A stretch of 36,439 nt of DNA from Candidatus Multiplicimicrobium inquinatum. Lineage in GTDB: Bacteria; Omnitrophota; Omnitrophia; Omnitrophales; Aquincolibacteriaceae. Positions 30,899 to 36,439 of this stretch are shown in pieces; the stretch's first letter is position 1, and every line of letters begins with the position of its first letter. Both the position numbers and the translations under genes were made by a program. The stretch is taken from assembly GCA_002344825.1 (NCBI GenBank), contig DDUN01000023.1, positions 78,893 to 115,331 of the forward strand. The letters are read 5' to 3'. Under the pieces are notes generated by a model, which saw nothing but the letters and a program-made list of their open reading frames with translations, did not search any database and was not told the origin of the DNA.

Positions 30899-31405
30899 TC
30901 AGCCTCTCAAATTAAAAAGCATATGAAGATAAGAACGCTCTTCACGATCCTTGCGTGATAATCCTAACTGCTTTTCCGCGCGCTGAATACTCTGAACCGA
31001 ACCTTCCAGTTCGACAAAGGAACCCAGCCCCGGCAATGTGTCGACTGTTACCATCACTTTATCCAAATGATAGACTTCTCTTTTTTTAGAGTATTTTTTG
31101 GAAAGTTTAAATCCAAGCGCCTGCAAGATAGCTCGGGCAGGGTCAAAATCAACGGGGGTTTCAAATTCAATCCGTTTGGTGTAGCGCGATTTTAAGCGGG
31201 GGCCTTTGAGAGTCAGTTCGGAAGTTTTTCCATGCCGGCGAAGCCGTAAAACTGTTTTACGCTTGGCCAGACTTCCGTTCAAATCCCAAAACTCATTCAG
31301 TTCCGCACCTTTTTTAACAAAACGGGCTTTGAGCCGGCGAAGCTTGGAGCGGAACAAAGCCGGGTTTTTGCAGCGGTACTTTTGTTCAACTTCAAAAGAT
31401 TGCAA
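30899..31405 (-). CDS. CYTH-domain protein (class IV adenylate cyclase / triphosphatase-like)
   Basis: A 168-residue CYTH protein. It begins with the ExExK signature (E5, E7, K9 in FEVEQKYR) and continues with alternating basic and acidic strands lining the tunnel: VLRLRRHG, ELTLKGPR, KRIEFETPV, KKREVYHLDKVMVTVDTLPGLGSFVELEG. Members are inorganic or thiamine triphosphatases or class IV adenylate cyclases; the YHLDKVMVTVD and LGSFVELEG blocks resemble the CyaB type. The initiator appears to be TTG at 31405, 5 bp after the DJ-1 stop, with GGGA about 11 nt upstream. It belongs to the DJ-1, CYTH, PCD, regulator run. Confidence 0.85.
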   Translation of the reverse strand: MQSFEVEQKYRCKNPALFRSKLRRLKARFVKKGAELNEFWDLNGSLAKRKTVLRLRRHGKTSELTLKGPRLKSRYTKRIEFETPVDFDPARAILQALGFKLSKKYSKKREVYHLDKVMVTVDTLPGLGSFVELEGSVQSIQRAEKQLGLSRKDREERSYLHMLFNLRG

Positions 31406-31410
31406 TGAAA

Positions 31411-31974
31411 CTAAATCCCAGTGTAGGAATAAACCATTTTCTGAGCCAAATCAACGGCAGTCGCGCGGTCAAAAATCTTCTCAACAATCGCGAAAGAAAA
31501 ATCAAGCGCGGTTCCCGGCCCCTGGCTTGTAATGATGTTTTGATCTACCGCCACAGCCGCGGTTTGATGCTGAATCAAAGCACCCCAACCTTTTTCATAG
31601 CCAGGATAACAAGTTGCTTTACGATTATCTAAAACGCCTGTCGGCGCGAGCACAACCGCAGGAGCCGCGCAAATGGCAGCAATCCATTTCCCGGACTGAT
31701 TCATCTTCGCAATCCACTCTGTTACCCCTTGCGCCTGATGAAGATTCTCCGCGCCCTGAACTCCGCCCGGCAAAATCAAAACATCCGGACTTCCTTGATA
31801 TTCCGACAAAAGCATATCGGCGATATAAACAACCCGCCGTGATCCGCGCACATTCTTCGAGCGCAAACCCGCCATGACCACATTCACGCCGGCACGGCGG
31901 AGAACATCCACCGGCGTCACCGCCTCCACTTCCTCAAACCCCTCGGCCAAAATCAACAACGCTTCTTTTCGCAT
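31411..31974 (-). CDS. DJ-1/PfpI family protein (YajL/ThiJ-like)
   Basis: A 187-residue DJ-1-type flavodoxin-fold protein: LILAEGFEEVEAVTPVDVLRRAG (with the conserved Glu near residue 14), VLILPGGVQGAENL and the nucleophile elbow AAICAAPAVVLAP with the reactive Cys. Family members are proposed chaperones or glyoxalase/deglycase-type enzymes protecting against carbonyl stress; the true activity is debated. Clear Shine-Dalgarno (AAAGGGG, 3-4 nt). Structured repeat copy 3 lies between it and the upstream cysK gene. Confidence 0.9.
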   Translation of the reverse strand: MRKEALLILAEGFEEVEAVTPVDVLRRAGVNVVMAGLRSKNVRGSRRVVYIADMLLSEYQGSPDVLILPGGVQGAENLHQAQGVTEWIAKMNQSGKWIAAICAAPAVVLAPTGVLDNRKATCYPGYEKGWGALIQHQTAAVAVDQNIITSQGPGTALDFSFAIVEKIFDRATAVDLAQKMVYSYTGI

Positions 31975-31993
31975 ATTCCCCTTTTAAAAGCAG

Positions 31994-32124
31994 ATCGGGC
32001 GCAGCCCGATTCCGCTATCAGCCCACACACCCTCAAGCACGGCAAGGTTGTTTGAAATTTATTTTAATGCGAGTTTTGCGCCGAAGGACGCAACTGTCTG
32101 AGCAGAAAATAAGTTTCAAACAAC
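31994..32124 (+). repeat. Structured repeat element, copy 3
   Basis: Stem A is ATCGGGC/GCCCGAT with loop GCA (31994-32010); block TCCGCTATCAGCCC from 32011; stem B 5' arm GTTGTTTGAAATTTATTTT (32047-32065) pairs with 32106-32124 over 19 positions (18 Watson-Crick and one G-U); block AATGCGAG (32066-32073); stem C TTGCGCC/GG, bulged A, CGCAA (32076-32093, loop GAA); CTGTCTGAGCAG (32094-32105). It occupies most of the 161-bp gap between cysK and DJ-1, both minus strand, so it should be transcribed as the complement in any read-through message. Same plus-strand orientation as copies 1 and 2. Confidence 0.78.
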
Positions 32125-32135
32125 TTCTCACGCAC

Positions 32136-33089
32136 TTAAGCAGTGGCCGCCGCAACCTGTTGCCTAAATTCCTCTGTAAGTGCCGTGCTCAAATATCTTT
32201 CACCGAAACTCGGAATAATAACCACAATCAGCTTCCCTTTATTTTCAGGGCGCGAAGCCACTTGGACTGCGGCCGTTACAGCGGCGCCGGAGGAAATTCC
32301 GCACAGAACACCTTCTTCACGCGCGAGACGTTTCGCCATCGTGATTGAGTCTTCGCTTGAAACAGGCACGATTTCATCAATCAGCTTTGTATTAAGAACA
32401 TCGGGCACAAATCCCGCGCCGATCCCCTGAATCTTATGCTTTCCCGGAGCACCGCCGGCAAGCACCGGTGATTCCGTAGGCTCAACCGCAATTGCTTTAA
32501 ATGACGGCTTGCGGGATTTAATTACCTCAGAAACACCGGTAATGGTTCCGCCTGTTCCAACGCCTGAAATCAAGATGTCTACTTTACCGTCCGTGTCGCG
32601 CCAAATTTCTTCGGCGGTGGTTTGACGGTGAATTTCAGGGTTCGCCGGATTTTTAAACTGCTGGGGAATAAAACCGTTTTTAGTTTCAGTCAAAAGTTTT
32701 TCAGCGCGCGCGATCGCGCCTTTCATGCCTTCGGCACCGGGGGTTAAAACCAACTCCGCGCCTAAAAGCTTGAGCAACAAACGGCGCTCAAGACTCATCG
32801 TTTCGGGCATGGTCAACACAAGCTTGTACCCTTTGGCGGCACAAACAAAAGCCAAAGCGATTCCGGTGTTCCCGCTGGTCGGCTCAATAATGACGGAGTC
32901 TTTGTTGATCAGCCCTTTTTTTTCGGCGTCTTCAATCATGTTCGCACCGATACGGTCTTTCACGCTGGCCATCGGATTAAAAAACTCGAGCTTCAAAACA
33001 ACATCCGCCGGCAACCCCTTCGTAATGCGGTGAAGCCGAACCAACGGCGTGTTTCCGATCGTATCAACGATGTTATTAAAAATTTTCAT
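32136..33089 (-). CDS. cysK: Cysteine synthase A (O-acetylserine sulfhydrylase)
   Basis: A 317-residue PLP enzyme of fold type II. IGNTPLVRLHR, the PLP lysine K44 in FFNPMASVKDR, the substrate loop EPTSGNTGIALA, the phosphate-binding GTGGTITGV and the C-terminal GISSGAAV are all present. It makes cysteine from O-acetylserine and sulfide. Good Shine-Dalgarno (AGAGGA, 4 nt). Its leader is about 100 nt and contains inverted segments (GTCCGGTT/AACCGGAC), which could carry leader regulation, though no known riboswitch is recognised. Confidence 0.95.
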   Translation of the reverse strand: MKIFNNIVDTIGNTPLVRLHRITKGLPADVVLKLEFFNPMASVKDRIGANMIEDAEKKGLINKDSVIIEPTSGNTGIALAFVCAAKGYKLVLTMPETMSLERRLLLKLLGAELVLTPGAEGMKGAIARAEKLLTETKNGFIPQQFKNPANPEIHRQTTAEEIWRDTDGKVDILISGVGTGGTITGVSEVIKSRKPSFKAIAVEPTESPVLAGGAPGKHKIQGIGAGFVPDVLNTKLIDEIVPVSSEDSITMAKRLAREEGVLCGISSGAAVTAAVQVASRPENKGKLIVVIIPSFGERYLSTALTEEFRQQVAAATA

Positions 33090-33197
33090 AAATTCCTCTT
33101 ACTTCAGGTTTTAAAAGACGCTCGCACCTTGTCCGGTTTTTGTGACTCGGTACCGCGCTGAATGATTGATTAAACAAAACGCGTGTGCGATAGAGGC

Positions 33198-33226
33198 ATT
33201 CTATCAAACAACCGGACGCCGTCCAA
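33198..33226 (-). promoter_or_regulatory. Candidate promoter of cysK with a palindromic GGACGGCGTCC site
   Basis: Minus strand: TTGGAC (33221-33226), 17 bp, TAGAAT (33198-33203), predicting a leader of about 100 nt. The palindrome GGACGGCGTCC (33214-33224) overlaps the -35, at the same distance from the -10 as in the TPR promoter. Confidence 0.5.
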
Positions 33227-33271
33227 GGGAAGAGGTTCAAAAACGCCCCTGTTTAGACAGCGAAATCAGAA

Positions 33272-33712
33272 TTAATGCTGGCTCTCAGGATGGGCATTGG
33301 GCTGCCCGTTGGGTTTGATTTCATTCACAATAAACGACTTTTGCCCAAAAATGTGGTCATTGGCAAAAATCCGGAACTCATATTCCCCCGCGTGAGGAAA
33401 ACGAAGACCACGCAGATTAAAAACGAGCTCGTGGGTAATCAGAGGATTAGCAATTTGAATGGGTTCCGGCATTTCACTTTTGCCGATTGTGGCGTCATTC
33501 TGCAAGTCGGTCAATTCGAGCCGAAAGCGATACTTCCCCTGCGCGTCGGTCAACTTAATGTAAACCGAAAGCTGATAATGCGTACACGGAAACTGAACCG
33601 CGCCGATATTTTCAAAAACACCGATCAGGCTTTTTTTGTTCGTGCCGCGCTCGGTAATGACATAGTCACAGATCAGCATCGCGTTAGCTTTAGGGACAGG
33701 GATAATCGACAT
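33272..33712 (-). CDS. DUF6941-like protein of unknown function
   Basis: A 146-residue, all-beta-looking soluble protein without signal peptide. The opening ANAMLICDYVITERGTNKKSLIGVFENIGAVQFPC, then YQLSVYIKLTDAQGKYRFRLELTDL and a C-terminal HAGEYEFRIFANDHIFGQKSF resemble the DUF6941 type, a small C2-like beta sandwich. No catalytic residues are evident. A perfect TATAAT lies 6 nt before the ATG and there is no Shine-Dalgarno: a third strong leaderless candidate. The family call is from pattern only. Confidence 0.65.
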   Translation of the reverse strand: MSIIPVPKANAMLICDYVITERGTNKKSLIGVFENIGAVQFPCTHYQLSVYIKLTDAQGKYRFRLELTDLQNDATIGKSEMPEPIQIANPLITHELVFNLRGLRFPHAGEYEFRIFANDHIFGQKSFIVNEIKPNGQPNAHPESQH

Positions 33713-33718
33713 GCAGGG

Positions 33719-33747
33719 ATTATACTAGCGGTTCATCCAAATTGAAA
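33719..33747 (-). promoter_or_regulatory. Promoter of the DUF6941-like gene (leaderless)
   Basis: TATAAT (33719-33724, minus strand) ends 6 nt before the ATG; TTTCAA (33742-33747) lies 17 bp further up and is a weak -35. Transcription should start at or next to the start codon. Confidence 0.6.
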
Positions 33748-33817
33748 TGACGAGTTCATCATTTCACAACAATACTCACCACTGTGTCTTGTCTCAAAAA
33801 CAAATAGGACAAGACGG

Positions 33818-34687
33818 CTATTTTTCGAATTTTTTGAATACCGCAGGAAGACAATCTAAAATATCCCGCGCAATCAAACTGGTTTGTCCCATTTTTTTCG
33901 CAGACAAATCTCCCGCAAGACCATGCGCATAAACAGCGGCGCAAGCGGTTGAAAAATAGTCCTGCCCTCGTCCTAACAATCCCGCCAAAATACCGGTTAA
34001 AACATCTCCGCTGCCCGCGGCAGCCATTCCGGGATTACCGGTAAAATTAACAAACACCTTCCCGTCCGGCGCAGCGACAACCGTATGATGTCCTTTCAAA
34101 ATCAAAAATATTCCGAATTTTTCCGCTGTTTCTTTGGCGAGATTCTTTCTCTTTAGATTGCCTGCACGAGGTACAGCAAGTTTAAATAGCCGCTCAAATT
34201 CACCCTCATGCGGAGTCAAAAAAAGAGGCGATTCCGAGTTCAGCAAAATTTCCGGACGCGCTTCAAAAGAATTTAACGCATCGGCATCCATCACTGTAGG
34301 AATTTTAGATTTCAGAATCAGCTTACGGATCAATTGAGCAGTCGATGGATTTCTCGAAAGTCCGGGACCGATTGCTAAAACATCCTGACCTTCCAAAAGC
34401 TTAATTATTTTCGTAAATGAGCGGACATGGAGTGAGCCGGAGGAAGTGGCCAAAAAAGGCCGCACCATTACCTCGGGATCTTTCCTCGCCACTACGGGAT
34501 AAATCGCGTCCGGCACCGCCAAAGTGACAAGTCCGGCTCCGGATCTGAGCGCGCCTAATCCGGCAAGACTGGCCGCGCCGCTCATACCACGGCTGCCGGC
34601 AACCATCAGAACTCGGCCATAATCACCTTTGTGGGATTGTTTTTTTCGAAAAAGCAGGCGCTTCAAAAACGCAGGGGGCTGAATCAC
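33818..34687 (-). CDS. nnrD: ADP-dependent NAD(P)H-hydrate dehydratase, stand-alone domain
   Basis: A 289-residue ribokinase-like enzyme: KGDYGRVLMVAGSRGMSGAASLA, AIGPGL, VMDADALN, LTPHEGEFERL and the signature GNPGMAAAGSGDVLTGILAGLL. It restores NAD(P)H damaged by hydration, acting on the S-epimer. Many bacteria fuse it to the epimerase NnrE; here the epimerase domain is absent. The start is GTG, sharing GTGA with the pdxJ stop (4-bp overlap), so translation is coupled; no Shine-Dalgarno is visible. Confidence 0.93.
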   Translation of the reverse strand: MIQPPAFLKRLLFRKKQSHKGDYGRVLMVAGSRGMSGAASLAGLGALRSGAGLVTLAVPDAIYPVVARKDPEVMVRPFLATSSGSLHVRSFTKIIKLLEGQDVLAIGPGLSRNPSTAQLIRKLILKSKIPTVMDADALNSFEARPEILLNSESPLFLTPHEGEFERLFKLAVPRAGNLKRKNLAKETAEKFGIFLILKGHHTVVAAPDGKVFVNFTGNPGMAAAGSGDVLTGILAGLLGRGQDYFSTACAAVYAHGLAGDLSAKKMGQTSLIARDILDCLPAVFKKFEK

Positions 34688-35415
34688 CGGGAGGATTTAA
34701 GAATGGCTGCCATTTGTTTAACGGCTTTTTCAATACCAACAAAAACAGAATGACAGACAATGGCGTAACCGATATTCACTTCTTCAATTTCCGCAATCTT
34801 TAAAAGCTCCGCCGTGTTTTCATAATCAAGTCCATGCCCCGCGTGAACATGCAACCCTAGTTTTCTTGCCAATTGTGAAGCAGTCTTGATGCGGTTCCAT
34901 TCTTTCTTTTGAGCGACCCCTTTCGCGTTGGCATAAGAACCGGTATGAATTTCAATGGCAGGCGCGCCCAAAACCGAGGCCTGGCGAATTTGACGCGCAT
35001 CGGGATCAATAAATAAACTAACTTGAGAACGGTGCTTCGCGAGAGCGGAAATCGTTTTTCGTAAATCGCGGGGCCGCTGAAAGAGATCCAGCCCGCCTTC
35101 CGTGGTCAACTCTACGCGTTTTTCCGGAACCAAGCAAATTTTCGCGGGTTTTATTTTAAGCGCAAATTTTAAAATCTTGGAGTTGACGGCCATTTCTAAA
35201 TTAAGCGGAACCCGAAGCCTTCGCGCCAGATCAATTACATCCTGATCCTGAATATGCCGCCGATCTTCACGCAAGTGAACCGTAATGCTATCCGCACCGC
35301 CGCGGACGCACGCCAAAGCGGAATCAACTAAATCGGGAATGCCTTCTTTACGGGCCTGACGCAGCGTAGCGACGTGATCAATATTGACCCCGAGAGTGAC
35401 GGTTTTTCTTTTCAT
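34684..35415 (-). CDS. pdxJ: Pyridoxine 5'-phosphate synthase
   Basis: A 243-residue TIM-barrel enzyme condensing 1-deoxyxylulose 5-phosphate with 3-amino-2-oxopropyl phosphate in vitamin B6 synthesis. LGVNIDHVATLRQARK, GADSITVHLREDRRHIQDQDV, ICLVPEKRVELTTEGGLD, GAPAIEIHTGSYA, HAGHGLDYEN and NIGYAIVCHSVFVGIEKAV are all diagnostic. A longer frame extends upstream, but the ATG at 35415 shares ATGA with the ybbR stop and gives a normal N-terminus. Middle gene of ybbR-pdxJ-nnrD. Confidence 0.96.
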   Translation of the reverse strand: MKRKTVTLGVNIDHVATLRQARKEGIPDLVDSALACVRGGADSITVHLREDRRHIQDQDVIDLARRLRVPLNLEMAVNSKILKFALKIKPAKICLVPEKRVELTTEGGLDLFQRPRDLRKTISALAKHRSQVSLFIDPDARQIRQASVLGAPAIEIHTGSYANAKGVAQKKEWNRIKTASQLARKLGLHVHAGHGLDYENTAELLKIAEIEEVNIGYAIVCHSVFVGIEKAVKQMAAILKSSR

Positions 35416-36356
35416 TTTTTTGAAACTTCTCTTCGGAGAATCGCCTGAATTTGAGCGCGCTTTTCTTCTTTCAGGCTGACTCCCTGAGGAAAAACCCAAA
35501 AAACATCTGCCAAATGCTCTCCGTAATCAAGCCCGGTGAGATCAGCGTAAGCATGAATTTGTGACGCCTCTAAGTTCTGAAGTACTCGGCTTGGTCCCTG
35601 CACCTTTATCGAAATTTTCTGCGGATTGAGTTCCGCGATACCCAGCGAACCGGATGGCCGAACCATTTTAATCGGAACATCCACTAATTCTTTTTCATCG
35701 GAAACCTCATGAACCGGAACATACACGTCCACTGCGTCCACATCCAAAACAACCGCGTGGGCCGGCAAATCAAAATCCGTGGTCAAACGAAAAGACCGGG
35801 TACGACCGGTCAGGCTAATGGGCTTGGTCATGGCGGCAGTCATTTTTTCAATTTGCCCCTTCGGTCCCTGTACCATCACCGCATTCGGATCCATTTGCAG
35901 TTCTTCATCGCGAATTTTATAACCCAAAGCCGGCTCGCCGACAAAATGAGGCTTCACAGGGAGTTTTTGTGTCACAACTTCATCCACAACAACCCGCACA
36001 ACCTGAGGTTCAATTCTAAGCACCTGCATCTCCACGCTCGGCAAACTAATTTCCCGCGGGTCTGTGTGAAAAGAATATTCGCCGGCCTGCTTCATTTCCC
36101 TGCCAAATTCATGCTTCGCGCGAATATCCGCGCCGGCAACCTGACTGACCATGGCGCGCGGAGCTTTGATCGTAATCCGTAGTTTTTCGCTGGAAACCTT
36201 AAGAATGCTGATATTTTTATTTTCGATGGATACAGAAAGCGGAATGGTACGGACAATCTCAACACTTTCTTCGTTGACTGCGTAATACCAAAGCCCGACG
36301 GCAAGCCCCAGCGAAATCAACTTCAGCTTCCAATTACGTCTAAGCCACTGGCTCAT
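35412..36356 (-). CDS. ybbR: YbbR-like domain protein (CdaR-type)
   Basis: A 314-residue protein with one N-terminal transmembrane helix (KLISLGLAVGLWYYAV, about residues 11-28) and three or more YbbR repeats outside the membrane, seen as recurring segments such as VEIVRTIPLSVSIEN, VTQKLPVKPHFVGEPALGY with VMVQGPKGQIEKM, and VDVPIKMVRPSGS with ISIKVQGPSRVLQNL. In other bacteria YbbR/CdaR regulates the diadenylate cyclase CdaA encoded just upstream. The start at 36356 (MSQWLRRN) overlaps the preceding stop as ATGA and removes a spurious 12-residue extension. Confidence 0.88.
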   Translation of the reverse strand: MSQWLRRNWKLKLISLGLAVGLWYYAVNEESVEIVRTIPLSVSIENKNISILKVSSEKLRITIKAPRAMVSQVAGADIRAKHEFGREMKQAGEYSFHTDPREISLPSVEMQVLRIEPQVVRVVVDEVVTQKLPVKPHFVGEPALGYKIRDEELQMDPNAVMVQGPKGQIEKMTAAMTKPISLTGRTRSFRLTTDFDLPAHAVVLDVDAVDVYVPVHEVSDEKELVDVPIKMVRPSGSLGIAELNPQKISIKVQGPSRVLQNLEASQIHAYADLTGLDYGEHLADVFWVFPQGVSLKEEKRAQIQAILRREVSKK

Positions 36357-36439
36357 GAGGGGCCCCGCTGAGAAAGTAATTTTGAAAGCCAAGACAAAAG
36401 ACCGCTCTGCGGCGCTTCTTTGTTTTGAGTCTCAAAAAT
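36353..36439 (-). CDS. C-terminal end of the gene upstream of ybbR, possibly diadenylate cyclase cdaA
   Basis: An open frame enters from the window edge and ends with TGA at 36353-36355, overlapping the ybbR ATG by 4 bp. It encodes 28 residues ending GLLSWLSKLLSQRGPS, a helical basic tail. The coupled position upstream of ybbR is where cdaA (c-di-AMP synthase) normally lies. The fragment itself has no diagnostic motif, so identity is inferred from context. Confidence 0.5.
   Translation of the reverse strand: MFETQNKEAPQSGLLSWLSKLLSQRGPS

Noticed and set aside
33090..33197. Riboswitch in the cysK leader
   Set aside because: Some inverted segments are present, but no SAM, T-box or other known motif is recognised; structure alone is not enough.
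1..36439. CRISPR array, prophage, insertion sequence or defence island
   Set aside because: No regularly spaced direct repeats, and no cas, integrase, transposase, phage structural or restriction genes among the recognisable proteins.

Overview
This 36.4 kb window looks like ordinary chromosome from a Gram-negative (diderm) bacterium. Supporting features are lipoprotein signal peptides, AsmA/DUF748-like and YbbR-type envelope proteins, a SpoIID-like protein outside any sporulation context, and dense minus-strand operons with ATGA stop/start overlaps. The gene mix (SpoIID/LytB, MEDS, MBOAT wax-synthase-like, FdxA-type ferredoxin, HtpX, and a ybbR-pdxJ-nnrD operon) fits an uncultured PVC-type lineage such as Omnitrophota. 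That assignment is inference only: no rRNA or marker set is present. No phage, insertion sequence, integrase, toxin-antitoxin or CRISPR locus was found.

Layout. 1-225: the 5' half of a tRNA-Arg(CCG), followed by short hairpins and broken copies of the tRNA 5' end. 225-5.4 kb: envelope genes (Spy-like, SpoIID-like, MEDS sensor, peptidoglycan-binding lipoprotein, small membrane protein, M48 lipoprotein protease, MBOAT acyltransferase). 5.4-10.4 kb: trmI, then addA with a downstream HAD phosphatase. 10.4-14.8 kb: PilZ, then a probable minus-strand operon HAL2-like nucleotidase, CaCA antiporter, thioredoxin-fold protein, bcp, EAL. 15.1-17.1 kb: a plus-strand Ski2-like DEVH helicase bracketed by two copies of a structured repeat. 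17.2-20.4 kb: addB, separated from addA by about 7 kb. 20.5-23.6 kb: ispH-grxC-pteridine-reductase-like SDR-queD, and a ferredoxin. 23.7-27.5 kb: asmA-like, era, YihX-like HAD, htpX. 27.5-30.1 kb: TPR, DHH phosphoesterase, class V aminotransferase. 30.2-33.1 kb: cysK, DJ-1, CYTH, PCD and a CheY-like regulator. 33.3-36.4 kb: a DUF6941-like protein, then (upstream gene, probably cdaA)-ybbR-pdxJ-nnrD.

Main novelty candidate. Three intergenic copies (14932-15074, 17104-17236, 31994-32124) of a roughly 130-145 nt element share short conserved blocks (TCMGCYNAYAGCCC, RATGCGAG, CTGYCTGAGCAG). These are interleaved with three stems whose sequences differ between copies but stay base-paired, which is hand-read covariation as expected of a structured RNA or a fold-back DNA site. 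Two copies flank the Ski2-like helicase as direct repeats. Other notable signals are -10 boxes 6-7 nt before start codons (leaderless transcripts), a TGTGGACGGCG block in three promoters, a split addA/addB pair, and active-site substitutions in Era (NQVD), the DHH protein (DQH) and the class V aminotransferase (Asp to Asn).
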